Positions 1 through 10,294 of a DNA stretch of 64,000 nt are shown piece after piece. The translations under genes and the position numbers were made by a program. Where the stretch lies: the NCBI GenBank assembly GCA_947650285.1, contig CANTFL010000225.1:34541-98540 (forward strand), read 5' to 3'. A model generated the notes under the pieces. It had not been told where the DNA came from, did not search any database, and saw only the letters and a program-made list of their open reading frames with translations. The DNA comes from Hyaloperonospora brassicae. Taxonomy: Eukaryota; Oomycota; Peronosporomycetes; Peronosporales; Peronosporaceae. How positions within the stretch are numbered: the stretch's first letter is position 1; the number at the start of each line of letters is the position of its first letter.

Positions 1-158
1 TTTTTTGCGCCATTTTACTCCATTTTCAACTTGGCTCACCGCCGCGTCTCAGGCCACTTCTCTTACAGTTGAAGTAGTCCATTTTGCATATCCACTTCGC
101 TTAACGTTAATGAATGAATCTTTCCATGACCACTCCGCCGCCGCCCCTCGTGCTTCTT

Positions 159-176
159 TGTCATTTTCACTTCTGC
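159..176 (+). promoter_or_regulatory. Initiator-like core promoter candidate before the 251-aa ORF
   Basis: The string TCATTTTCACTTCT at 161-174 resembles the oomycete initiator (TCATT, two pyrimidines, then CA and T-rich bases) with the CA one base out of register. It lies about 16 bp upstream of the ATG at 190, closer than typical. The same string is present in copies 2 and 3. No transcript evidence is available. Confidence 0.3.
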
Positions 177-189
177 TCTCCAATTCGCA

Positions 190-945
190 ATGGACACCAC
201 GGCCACTTTTACGCAGAGCACTTACGATGCAATTTTGCATGCGTACAGTAAGCTCGTGCACGCGAACGACGTGCTACAGAAGCAAGCCGTTGCGCTGACG
301 CACCTCAGTGCGGTGCAAGCAAACCTGGTACGGGCAGCAAATAAAGAGCGCGACGCAGCCATCGAGTCGCGGCTCAAGATGGAGATCGAAGTACTGGCGC
401 TCCGACAGCGCGCCGAAATGGCCGAAGCCACAAGTGCAAGACCGGAGCAGCAGCTTGAGGAGGCCGCTCAAGATCAGCTCAAAGTCCAGCGCGAGCCCGA
501 GTTGCAGCTGGTGCTACAGGAGAAGGACTCTCAAGACAGCAGTGCGGAGGCGACGGGCGAGAACAAGGCACGAATGCAGCCGAAGCAGCGTGAGAAGACA
601 GTCGCAGCGCCCTCCAAGACAAGCACGACACCTCGCAAGAAACCCACAACCGGCCAAGATGAACGCGCTCGTGTGCTTGCAAGTGTCAAGGACGTTGCTA
701 TCAGGATGGGCGCTGGACCTACTGCTGGTTCTCGCGCGCGTGTTCGTCCAACGGCTACTGCTCGAGCGCGTGTTGGTGCGACTGCGAGCACGGCGTCCAC
801 CCGCGCGCGTGTGGAAGCCACTGCTGCTTTCCGAGCGGCTCTTGCTTCGACTGCCGGACTTGGTGCTTCAAAGATGCTGTCAGCAAAAGAACTGGCGCGC
901 GTGGAGATTGGAGGAAGTCGCGCCGCGCTGGGCAACGGGTGTTAA
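190..945 (+). CDS. Hypothetical coiled-coil, Ala/Arg-rich protein (RU-A copy 1)
   Basis: This 251-aa open frame is not one I recognise. Residues about 15-110 are rich in Ala, Glu, Gln, Leu and Arg with charged heptad-like spacing, consistent with a coiled coil. Residues about 110-155 are polar and Lys/Thr/Pro-rich, probably disordered. Residues about 165-240 contain a loose repeat built on Arg-Ala-Arg-Val followed by Ala/Thr-rich stretches, seen three times. There is no signal peptide or membrane segment. The ATG at 190 is the first in frame, and the copy at 19909 starts at the same place. The two copies differ by four replacements and two silent changes, which argues for recent duplication rather than strong purifying selection. 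A 295-aa frame overlapping it (308-1195) looks like a shadow. Confidence 0.55.
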   Translation: MDTTATFTQSTYDAILHAYSKLVHANDVLQKQAVALTHLSAVQANLVRAANKERDAAIESRLKMEIEVLALRQRAEMAEATSARPEQQLEEAAQDQLKVQREPELQLVLQEKDSQDSSAEATGENKARMQPKQREKTVAAPSKTSTTPRKKPTTGQDERARVLASVKDVAIRMGAGPTAGSRARVRPTATARARVGATASTASTRARVEATAAFRAALASTAGLGASKMLSAKELARVEIGGSRAALGNGC

Positions 946-1820
946 ACCACACACGTTGCCAGGAGAGGGCAACAAGCTTCCGGGATTGGCGCTCCAGAGA
1001 CCCATTGCTCTCTGTTGCGTCTACCGGAGCTCATCGCTCACCGAAGGCTCCGGATCGTGGTGCGGCCAAGCGTGGCAGCAGACTTTGTTCGAGAACGCGT
1101 TTGCGATCTGCTATTCTTCGGGGCTCATTGCCCCCGTTGAAGATGCGGAACGTGGCTTGTTTTTGGACGAAGTTGAGCGTGGTGTGCATTCGTAGTGACT
1201 GATGAAGACTCATCACTCTTCGTCGTCATTGCGATCGCTTCCTGCGCGTGCTGTTGATGCGCTTGGCGCCTACGTTCTAGAGCGTATAGGTGTCGATAAC
1301 CCCATGAAAGACAAGCGAAAACGTAGTTTTTATTGAAGTGAGTAACAAAACAAGTGTATGATTACGATTGCGGTTGGCTTGTTAACGTTCGCCTACTCTT
1401 GAGCAAACGTAGCTCCTTCCGTGCTCGTCGATTGCCGTACAGTGTAGTAGCCCATGCTTGAACAAACAAGCAAGCAAAAAACAAATGAGCGCTGTGCTGC
1501 GGTATTCGTACTGCTTGCAAGACGTCATAGCAAGGCACGTGCTAGAAGATATGCTTTCTGACAGGTCATCGAAGTTCCAGTGTTCAACTGCAAGACCTGT
1601 TACAGGTACGTCGCGATCTCACCTGATTGGCTAATAAGCTGACAGGTAGGACGAAGATGTGACCAGTTAACATATGGTACGAGAAAAAAGGGTCGTCATG
1701 TCGGACTATCAGGAGGAGATGATGAGTGAGACAGCGATATCCGGACGACATTGTTTAAGACCAGCAGCACATGGTGATGGGTATGCTAAACGTGTACCAG
1801 GTGTAACTTGACTTGATCAA
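946..1820 (+). other. 3' part of RU-A copy 1, no recognised gene
   Basis: This stretch is conserved with copy 2 (20665-21543), with small indels near 1460. It holds only short overlapping frames and AT-rich spacer from about 1300. No RNA gene or known motif was recognised. Confidence 0.5.
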
Positions 1821-1975
1821 GTGCAAAAGGTATGGTTAACAACCGAGCGTAATTTACTCTCCGTAAATATTACTTTCACTTCCTACGTACTCAGCACAAG
1901 TGCGGACATCAAACGTAACGATTCACTGCACGTCATACCGAAAACGGTCGATCAGAGGCGGCCAACGTCGCGTAT
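1821..1975 (+). pseudogene. Small RU-A ORF cut off by the LINE
   Basis: The frame starting at 1821 is shared with copy 2 (21544-21852, 102 aa). In copy 1 it runs into LINE-derived sequence after 1975 and would end at 2087 with a foreign tail. The N-terminal 30 residues match copy 2 except for one replacement, then the frames diverge through an indel near 1910. The product is not recognised and coding status is uncertain. Confidence 0.3.
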
Positions 1976-4650
1976 TGTTGTTGAAGGTGAGGTATATCGA
2001 GGAACGTTATCGACTAACAATACCCTCCCAGAGAGATTAAACTATCTGGTGTTGCTATCTATGATGAGTGGAGTCGCTACCGCGTGAGGAGCAGTTCTCC
2101 TGGCCACCATTAGCTGTGCTGGCAATGCCCTCTCGCGGGTAGTTTGCATGTTGCGATTATTCGATCCGCGGTCGAGTTCGACTGATGTCTCGAGCCAGTG
2201 GTTGACGTCGTGCTGTATGTGATGCGTGATGTCCGTATAGATGTTCCTATCTGTCAGATCGTGAACTTGAAGAGTTGTCTTGGTATTCATCGCAGGGTTC
2301 GCTGCGACTTCTGCCATCATATTATATTCCCGGATGTGGTGAGCCCAGCTGGCGACTGATACATCGTCAGCCAATGCTCGCGCTTGTCGGTACAGTGCGG
2401 CCAGGTGCGGCTTGCGAGGTGAGCGATACCCCCGGAATTGATTAATTACCATTACATTGTCCCCAATGACATGCAACGGTAGTAATTCGCTGTGTTTTGC
2501 CTGCCGTAGGCCTTGAATGAGACCATTATATCCAGCCGAATTGTTTGTAGTCGTCCCCACTCGAAGTGATATACTAGCCATCCAGACGATTGTAGCGGCA
2601 TGTGTCTGTGGGTGAACACAGACAATGACGCAGCCTGAGCCTCCTGGTCCGGGGTTTACCCGTGAACCACCATTGAAGAATAGCAAATACAGGTTCGTTG
2701 CAAAGGCTGGTTGAGCGTTTAGCAGCAGTATTGGGGTCCCAGTGTGTTGTAAAAGGTCATCTGCCAAAGCTGAGCGCATTCTCGCCAGCACTTGTTCAGA
2801 TGTACCACCGCCAGGTTGGTAGGTGGAGTTCCTGAAGCATGAGAGCGCTCTACGTAGCCTGGATTGGGCTACCGCATGATGGGTCTCCACTGACAGTGTA
2901 GGATCCTCGATGCGTCTGAGCCGCTCCAACCATATTGTGTGAAAAGTAATCGACACTACAAAGCGCCATAGTTCGGTTGAAGCTTCATAGCAGGCTTCTC
3001 GAGCGTACAGTGTCCTGTCGCACGCATTTAATGAGGCTTGATCGAAAACCCACGCACGTTCTGGAGTACGGGAAAGTTCTAGTGAAAAAATGTTTACCGG
3101 TAATTCAGCCTCAGTAAAACGACCAATTCGGCTCCAGACCTCGCAAACGCATCTCCAGCGTCTCTCGGCTACGGCGCATTCCCAGAAAATATGAACAACC
3201 GGGGCGTAGTCTGGTGAAGAGCATTCGGGGGCTGGACACGACAGGTTGTTTGCAGATCGGTTCCAGAGTGGAAAACGGTTACACTTGAGTCGGTACAGCG
3301 TTTGCGAGACATACGAAGATGTGGCACGGATACGGCGTATATCGCGCCAAAGCACCAGTTCGAGACTGTATGTTACAAGTGCGTAGTTACGGCTTTGAGA
3401 TCGTTGATCACGCTTGATGATGCCTGCCGTGCGTCGCAACTCAATCAACGCAATTTTCTTAAGTGCCTGAGCACGGGGTTTCCAGCGCCATGTGCCTGTC
3501 CATATTTGCGTGATCCGTGTCATAGTCGGGTGGGCTGCACAGTGTACCTGCGCGAAAAGCGCGCGAGAAGCCACCTGGTCACAGTCCACCATGGTATTTA
3601 CCGGTGTAATTGATTGAGATTTGTTCTTAGTACAGACCGTAAGGTTCTTGCCACTGTCGTTCAAGACACATCTAGTATGGTGGGGTGGTCTCTCCATGTA
3701 CGATGTAAGTGTACCCGTTGGAACCGAAAGAACTAGTAGCTCAGGAAAATTGTACAACAATGCGTGGCAGAATCCCGCGAATTGGCGAGTCTTAGCGGTA
3801 TGAATCGTTGTAGTGATCTCCGTTCTTGGTGTGAAGCGCACTTTTCCCGGACATATCCATGTCCGTGTAAGCGCATCTCCGAGTGTGTATTTTCCTGTCG
3901 CAAAACTTGCACTCTTGAGGTCGTATTGCACTCCATCTCGGGACAATAGCCAAGAAAGATTTTTGAGCGAGGCATGCTGTAACCATCGCAGGTCTTCTCG
4001 ACCGAGGTGAGCCACTTCTGTCGCTCTATCTGTGAAAGTGTGAAGGTTCAAGACTTTCGTGGCATCCACTACAACGCTTCCATCGCTGTGAAATGTGTCA
4101 TGAAATTTGGGTAGAAAGCATTTTGCCCTCCCACTCACACGCTCAGCGATTCCGCCTCGAGCATGTTCAGCCACCGATACACCAACAACGGCCGCTCCAG
4201 TTTCCCACAATGTGGGCTTGATGCGGATTGATACTGTTCCAGACCAATTTGGGGTAATGTAAATGGATCGGGTCTTGCCTCCCCCCCATAAGGCCTCTTC
4301 AATAAGGCGATCAAGGTATCCGGATGAAGCTGCCCATTTCCCAACAGTTTTTGCAGCCATCGTGATCAGCTCAGTCGTAATACATGGTGCCGCAAGCCCC
4401 CCCTGCGCGATCGGTAGTTCTGTTTGTTCAGCAGGGACTCATGGTCTGTTCCTTTTTCCGTCTTGGGTGCCCCAGATAAAATCTTTAATTAGCTTGAGCT
4501 GTCGGTATAGTGGAGACTTACAGCAATCCACGTCTTTCTTTATCAGGCCGAAACGATGAACATACCACTTGCCTTTCACTAGGTGTACCTCCATTGTCCG
4601 TACACATGGTGCTTGTAGAAATTCTAGATCCATGACTCAGCTTCGTTTGT
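1976..4650 (-). mobile_element. 5'-truncated LINE (non-LTR retrotransposon) with RNase H domain
   Basis: The element reads on the minus strand, so its 3' end is at 1976, exactly where RU-A copy 1 breaks off. The 3' terminus on the minus strand is a short CAA-repeat tail (complement of TTGTTGTTG at 1975-1983), a simple-repeat tail as found in some LINEs. Only the C-terminal part of the polymerase ORF remains: the region after reverse transcriptase, a zinc-binding zf-RVT segment and RNase H. The 5' boundary is unclear; LINE-like sequence fades near 4650. Endonuclease and RT core are absent, as expected after 5' truncation. Confidence 0.8.
2042..4633 (-). pseudogene. LINE ORF2 C-terminal part (zf-RVT and RNase H), inactivated
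   Basis: A 772-aa frame (4360 to 2042) continues upstream in the same frame to 4633 through one in-frame TGA at 4441-4439; another TGA lies at 4639-4637. The first part (FIWG motif, then Gly-Gly-Leu and Pro) is typical of the region after a LINE reverse transcriptase. Around 3250-3160 a Cys-x4-Cys followed by His-x3/4-Cys and Trp marks the zf-RVT zinc-binding segment. RNase H lies at about residues 550-700 (2710-2260). Its signature FFNGGS has Asn where the first catalytic Asp belongs, the usual AEY is AGY, GDN keeps the third acid, and the final Asp is replaced by Glu in MAEVAAN. Two acids are therefore lost and one substituted, in a frame that is otherwise long and open. Confidence 0.8.
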
Positions 4651-4784
4651 CATGTTGCTGAATATCGAGTCTCTTCTATCTTGTATCCTACAACATTGTC
4701 TATCGCCAACCTTTGCAGAGTTCGTCTATGCACGTGTCGTAGCGAGCAAAATCCAAGCACCCGGACATCTACTTGTTCTTGGCC
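4651..4784. other. Short unassigned spacer between LINE and EF-G fragment
   Basis: There is no recognisable coding or RNA feature. It could be the extreme eroded 5' end of the LINE or filler at a rearrangement junction. Confidence 0.4.
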
Positions 4785-5067
4785 GCTTGCGCCTTTTGTG
4801 CTCGCTCATCAGCTTCTCCTGCATGTCACGCATGACAATGCCATGTGTCTTGCACTCCATCGTGAACTTGCCCTTGCCCTGAGTGGATGACCGCAAATCC
4901 GTCGAGAAACCAAACATGTTTTGCAGGGGTACGTCGCACTTAATGACCGTGTGCATGTCATCGGCATCGCTGCTGTTAATGAGACCGCGACGACGGTTCA
5001 CCTCGGCAATGGCCGTACCTTGGAACTCTCTAATTACTTCCACCTCCACCGCAATGACGGGCTCGAC
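4785..5067 (-). pseudogene. C-terminal fragment of mitochondrial elongation factor G
   Basis: Minus-strand translation gives the end of domain IV and domain V of EF-G: EPVIAVEVEV, then FQGTAIAEVNRRRG, then VPLQNMFGFSTDLRS and TQGKGKFTMECKTH, then a short helix ending in a lysine/arginine-rich tail. EF-G is the translocation GTPase of organelle ribosomes, and the TQGKG-F and MFG-ST-LRS signatures are characteristic of mitochondrial EF-G1. Only about 95 residues of a ~750-residue protein are present; GTPase domains are missing. The fragment is open and well conserved, suggesting recent capture. It abuts the CesA pseudogene at 5068 in the same orientation. Confidence 0.85.
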
Positions 5068-7290
5068 CCCAGATAACCCACACCACCGCTTCTCGTCACC
5101 TGCACTCGACATGCATCGCATCCTGTGTCTCCTTCTGCTCCTCGTCAGCCAAACACCATCCGCGTCTTCGCGACACAATCCGGTTCGTCCGGTTTGTCGC
5201 CGCCGCCGGGTCATTCGTGCCTGCTACGATGCCTTGGGCCACCTGGAGCTTGCCCGCGTAGTAGACTTGCCATAGCCGCACGAAGACCACACTGTCAACC
5301 ACGAGCAAAAGAGCCAAACGCGTTCGCCGTAAGGTGGCAGCAGTATGGTCCCAGCCGCTATACTCGGGGACACTCATCTTGACCATGACGTACAACTGGA
5401 TCATGACGAAAAATCCAAACAATATGGCAGACACGTAGTTCCACGTATTCGTCGCGTTCTCGTGCTCTAGACACGAACGAGTGCCACGAGCTGACTGACC
5501 AGCAGCGTAGAGAAGAAAAGCACACTCGCGTTTTCGTCCACGACGTCTTCTGACCTGCACCCGTGTTTTCCCTTGACTTGTACTTCCCCGTCACGCGCGC
5601 CTGGACGGCCTCAAAACTGCCATTATCGAAATGAACGACAACGAAGACCATGCCTGCCTGCGCACGCTTCTTGCAGTTGTTGCCGACTGCGCGGTTGGCC
5701 AGCAGAATCAGCACCCAACGGCAGAACGCCACGGGCCAGAGAGTGTACACGGCAGGTTCAGCACTCAACGGCAGAACGGCACGGGCAAGAAAGAGTACAG
5801 GATATTCGTTACACGAACGTAGATCGGCGCGTTTCCCATGCAAGAATAGAAAATAGCGATTGCCACGTAGCACAGGGCAGGCACACCGTACCATACGGGT
5901 GCATAACCAAATCGTGAGATTAAGCTTGCGCTGGGAACGTAACATGCGGCTTCGGGTCCGGGTACGGGCAGGCACACGCGGTGGACGCTAGTCCGAGTCG
6001 ACTTCGCTCTCATTTTGCATCAGCAGAATCTACACAGCTCCCTTTGTCCTACGCTTCTTCCAGTCGATAGCAGTAGTCATTGTCTCAGAAAAAGCACCTT
6101 CGCACAATCAAAATACGGTCATTGGCATCTCCCTCGAAATCCGTGCTTAGGCATACCGGGTCCCAACCAGAAGTGTGGACCACATTACTCGTGAACGCAT
6201 CATTAGTCTGAGTACCGCACCGTACTGACTGCCACCAATCGAGTCAAAGGCTCGGCGATAGAACACAGCATTTGACCAACAAAAGCTGCCGGGTCGAAAC
6301 CATCGCGACCAGCTGCACACAGCGTCGAAGACAATGGCGTTTTTTTGCCCGCACGGATCACCCATGATCGTACACTGGGGCATGCTCTCAAAGTACTGAA
6401 TAGTCTGCACGAAAGCCACTTGGGTCCGCGAAATATCGTTTCTGTACTGGCGTCGTCCACCGTCGATGGCCTCGCCTTCCAAGAAGACCAACGACAGCAC
6501 CGCAAGCAAAAACTTCGGATGCGGCTTCATGTCGTTGTCCAGACTTAGCGCATACGTGCCGTCAGCACCTTCGTTGAGCAAACGATTGTTCATGTTGTCT
6601 GCCTTCGAGTGGTGCGTCTCGAGTTCATTCATCCATTCAAGTCACACGCGGATATCCCCGCTCACAGAAGTCGAAGTCATCCGAAAGCAACGACAGCACA
6701 ACCACCACGCTGCACACTCTTACCATCCTCTTTGCGAAGTCCACATACGGAGCTGTGCTGCCGACGCCTCTTCTTCAAGCTTTGGTCGTCTTGATCAGGC
6801 CCACCACACGCTCGTGCGTGAGTCGCGCAAGATTGCCGCGCAAGTCACCACATATCTCAATCACATTGCTGTTCATCGTCACCTTCAAGTGGTCGTTCGC
6901 GTCCCACGCAGACCCAGTGTTGCCGTCATTCAGCACAAACACGTGGACGAGCTCGGGTGCATACTGCAGCGAAAGACAGATCTTCACTGTCTGCATCAAA
7001 CCCGCGACCGGTTCCACGTAGTGATACAAAAAGATGCCGACCGTCGGCCGCTGTTCCTTGAGAATAGGCGGCTTGAAGTCGTACATGCACCGCGCACCAC
7101 CACGAGTCGGACGCCACATACTGAAGTCGGACAGCAGTCCCAAAAACAAAGTGAGACACTCGCTGAAAACCATCATGGTGTACATGACCCACGATATAAA
7201 CGGCACGTTCCGGATACAGTATCCATAGCCCGAGTCTGCGTCAAAATGGACCCTTCGAGCTAAAACGCCCGTCCGTCTCACTAGCTGGCA
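5068..7290 (-). pseudogene. Cellulose synthase (CesA) pseudogene, copy 1
   Basis: Minus-strand frames, N to C from high to low coordinates, give an oomycete-type membrane GT2 cellulose synthase. 7230-6790: membrane segment (ISWVMYTMMVFSE), then RPTVGIFLYHYVEPV and LSLQYAPELVHVFVLNDG, where Asn replaces the first Asp of the usual DDG. 6620-6150: HSKADNMN, the intact DND metal/UDP motif at 6531-6539, TIMGDPCG, then a frameshift just before the TED-like motif. 6064-6046: the QxxRW motif is degenerate (WKKRR). A CAG-to-TAG type stop lies at 6032-6030. 5900-5096: C-terminal membrane helices including GWDHTAAT and LWQVYY, ending at the stop at 5096. Several frameshifts and catalytic losses show it is dead. 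CesA would make cell-wall cellulose at the plasma membrane. The duplicated part ends at 5068, 28 bp past the stop. Confidence 0.9.
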
Positions 7291-8275
7291 CCGTTTGTGT
7301 CACACGGTAGCGTCGGCCGCGCCTGGTCACAAAAGTACGCAATCGAGTACGTCAACGTGGCGACCAACCGAAACGACGGCTCGTGGTAGTTGCGGACCCC
7401 TGCAATCGAGTCGCAGTATTCCCCATCTTGCCGTCCAGGCCGTGCACGCCACAGTCCATCAAGCGGACACGGCTGCCACTGCCCTTCATGCTCGCACCGC
7501 CTTCTTCGCGTGCTTCGGGTCCACAAACGCCATTGTGCTGAGGCACGTGCGACGTACCACTTGCTGCCACTGCTCCGACGATTGGATCTTGCTGTTCATC
7601 GCACCTGACAGTATCTTCTCCTGCGACATGCGCACGTCCGTGTTCGCGTCTCGTGACGGCGTCGCTTCGCCGCATTCCGTGCAAACGCAGTGCCACTGTC
7701 CACCGTCTCAATGCACTTCTCGCACACACGAACGTCTGCGCGCCCGCGTCCATCCCCCGAAGCGCCGCCGGGCCGTCGTGAGGGATCCACTGGTAGGCCG
7801 CGTCCGACCGAACAGCGCTCGAGGCCGTGCGCCGCGCAACGCGGTAGGCCGCCAGTGAGCCGCCGCAAGTGGCCGAGAGGACGACGCACTGCATGCGGTG
7901 AACGGCTCTCGAGCAGACGGCAGTGGGGCGGGAGAGACCCCACGAGGAGCGCCCGCAGAGCGCCCGCGCCGCCGTCTGCTGCGAAGGCGACCGACCGCTC
8001 GTTCGCGTCGGTCGGCCGCGTGAAAACGCGCGCGAACGAGCGCAGCGACACATCCCGTCCTGTGATTCGACGAAAACAAGCACACAAACGCACCAATCAC
8101 AACGCTTCGAAACAAAAGCGCGCTCTTCGTACCACTGTCCGCCGTCTTTGTTCACGTGGCTGTGTCGACTTTGCAAACATAAAACGAGTCGATCGTCTGC
8201 GATGATCATGAACAAACACTTGTGCGACTTCAAAGCTTTGGTAGATCGTTCCCAGTCAACGATCAAAGGGCTCAA
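7291..8275 (-). other. GC-rich coding-like remnant, unrecognised
   Basis: The minus strand has three overlapping open frames in this very GC-rich stretch. Joined across apparent frameshifts they give a Cys pair (VCEKC), a second pair (CTECGE), and SEQWQQVVRRTCLSTMAF, then NYHEPSFRLVATLTYSIAY. The paired cysteines suggest a zinc-binding fold, and the position upstream of CesA means it could be the diverged CesA N-terminal region or an independent gene fragment. The 307-aa frame (7352-8275) on this strand is open by virtue of high GC. I cannot name a family. Confidence 0.35.
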
Positions 8276-10289
8276 ACTGCACGTCGGTCCATTAAGACAC
8301 TGCGTCCTATCCAGCTCTTTACTATCCGCAAGTGGCGCTCCGACACGTTCGCTTCAGCATTCCTTGACCTTTTCTCGTTCGAGTTCGTCTGCATGTCGTC
8401 TGCTTGACGACCCCGGAGTTGTTGGAGCTGCTGCAATGCTGCGTACGCTGCTAGACAATAACGCAACTGTTCTTGTCGCTCCACAACAAGTCGACTCGAG
8501 CATCAATGCTCGTTCGCAGATCGCTGGACGGATGCTCGAAAGATGAAATGGCACGCCCGAGCGCGAACAGATTCACAGCGGTCGGTTCGAAGAACAACTT
8601 GCAGCATGTAAAACAGGTCATCAACGGCGTCACACGCGACTTCTATTCACACGCCGCTATGGACACTGCTTTGTGCCTCGCACGTATCTCCATGCATCAA
8701 ATGCAGCTCAAACATCGCCACTGTCCTTTCAAACAGCCCTCAGCCACAGCAAACTCGTGTGGCAATCGCAGCCTGAACAATTGGCCAGCACGTATCACGT
8801 GGTTGTCCTCCCGTATGCTATCCAACGTCTATTGTTTCTCCATGAGGATCGATGCCCTCGATCATGCCACTGCTTTCATCCTAGTGACCTTCATCGTCGT
8901 CGTCTACGTCTCCATATTCGTCGACGTTTGATCCTCCCGCAATCGCTGGCCACTTGTTTGTAGCACTGTCTGCGCCACCTCGTCGAACTTGCACTCAGAA
9001 GCGTCTGGTCGCATCCGAGCTGCCTCATTCGTCCTGCACCTTGCACCAACTTGTCCTTCGTGAGGTTTTGGTGCAAGTGTTATACCAGCGGATGCATCTT
9101 GTAGTAGCTTCATGTCTGACCCTCGCGAGCGCGCTTCGTCAAAACTGGCATACGTCTCCTTCTCCAGCAGCGAAGACTTTTCCACGGACAACGTCATCCT
9201 CCAAGCCTCCTCGACGATCATCCAGCAGCTGCGCCCTTTTCGGCCATCAAAGTACATCGCGCCAGCAACTACAAAGCCGGGCTGCTTATGAACACGATCC
9301 GCTGCTCCGTTATTTGTCGCACCGCTAGAAACGCACCAGTGTCGACCAGACTCTGTGCTTTCTTGTCCAAGGCGAACAAAACCGGCTTCTGCCATGGCGT
9401 CGGTTCGCGGATCGATCGGACCAGGAACAATCACCTCCTAGCAGTGCGTCACTTGCAAGATCTAGTCAACCGCTTTTCCGTTTTTGCTTCGTAGTGACGG
9501 CTCCTTCGGCTCTTGTTGCGCCACTGACAGCGGAAGCAAACGATGATTGTCGTTCGTTCCTGAAAATCCGATCGTATTGCCTCCTCCAGCAAGATTCCAC
9601 GCTGTCCGGGGACAATTGTTGCGGATACTGCTGTGTATAGGTTGGAAACACGCAGGTGTTCGGGTAAACGTTTATTGATTCCATGCAGTAGTGGTAGACT
9701 CGACACAACGTCTCGAACTGTCGAATGTCGGTAAGACAGATGTGCCACACATTGCACAGAGCCATTCGGTCATTGCCATCCGGTCATTGCCATTTAATCC
9801 TTGCTCGATACTAGTAAAAAGAGCCATCCATCGTACTGATGTTCCTGCTCCGAGATGTCCAAGCTGATGAGCACAGGGAGAGGTATGCGTTGGACACAGG
9901 CACTTACTTCGGTTGACTGTACTGCGTCGCTCGCACATTGTACAAAGTCAGCTGGAAGTATCACACGTTATGCTTCCTACAACACATGCGACACAGAGTG
10001 TCACGTAACTTTGTTTGGAATACAGTGCTCGACTCGAGTCTAGAAACGCTAACGCGAATGCTTCACTGCAGATGCGGGATCTCCGAATACAACTTCTGCG
10101 TCTACGGTCGTCTATCAGCACCTTGTAGTATGTAGATGGCAGCGTGAGAACGTACATTGGAATCAACCACTAGCAGCCAGACTCGACTAATGCAGTCATC
10201 ACGCCGTTTTCTTGATCAAGTGTTTGCTGACTCGCGCAACAGTGTGCGTTGACTATCATGATATAATGATCACTTTTATCGAGAAGCAA
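8276..10289. other. Unrecognised degenerate region left of the Gypsy element
   Basis: Both strands have frames of 60-176 aa (longest 8904-9434 minus, 8473-8931 plus, 9449-9757 minus). Minus-strand pieces such as FVAGAMYFDG suggest a START-like lipid-binding domain of the kind common in oomycetes, but the match is too weak to assert. Frequent stops and frame switches indicate decayed coding DNA. From about 9840 the sequence becomes AT-richer and holds nothing I recognise. Confidence 0.3.
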
Positions 10290-10294
10290 GTGCT
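10290..10294 (+). repeat. Target-site duplication GTGCT (left)
   Basis: The five bases GTGCT immediately precede the 5' LTR and are repeated immediately after the 3' LTR (18235-18239). A 5-bp duplication is usual for Ty3/Gypsy integrase, so both ends belong to one insertion event. Confidence 0.9.

Larger units (their letters stand above)
1..1975 (+). repeat. RU-A repeat, copy 1 (left end outside the window)
   Basis: This segment reappears nearly unchanged at 19720-21699, and its first part again from 63774 to the window end. All copies are in the same orientation. Copies 1 and 2 share a T-rich leader, a 251-aa ORF, a 3' region and a second small ORF; in the main ORF I count six substitutions in 756 bp. 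In copy 1 the repeat stops abruptly at 1975, after the shared bases CGCGTAT, where LINE sequence begins, while copy 2 continues past this point. I see no LTRs, terminal inverted repeats or transposase, so whether it is a mobile element, a multicopy gene or part of a segmental duplication is open. Confidence 0.85.

Noticed and set aside
308..1195. 295-aa Arg/Leu/Ser-rich frame overlapping the RU-A ORF
   Set aside because: It is shifted relative to the better-structured 251-aa frame, and its composition is what a shifted frame of GC-rich DNA gives; copy 2 ends it at a different place (20860).
8904..9434. START-domain protein on the minus strand
   Set aside because: Only a short FVAGAMYFDG-like segment resembles the family, and frames switch repeatedly; not enough to assert.
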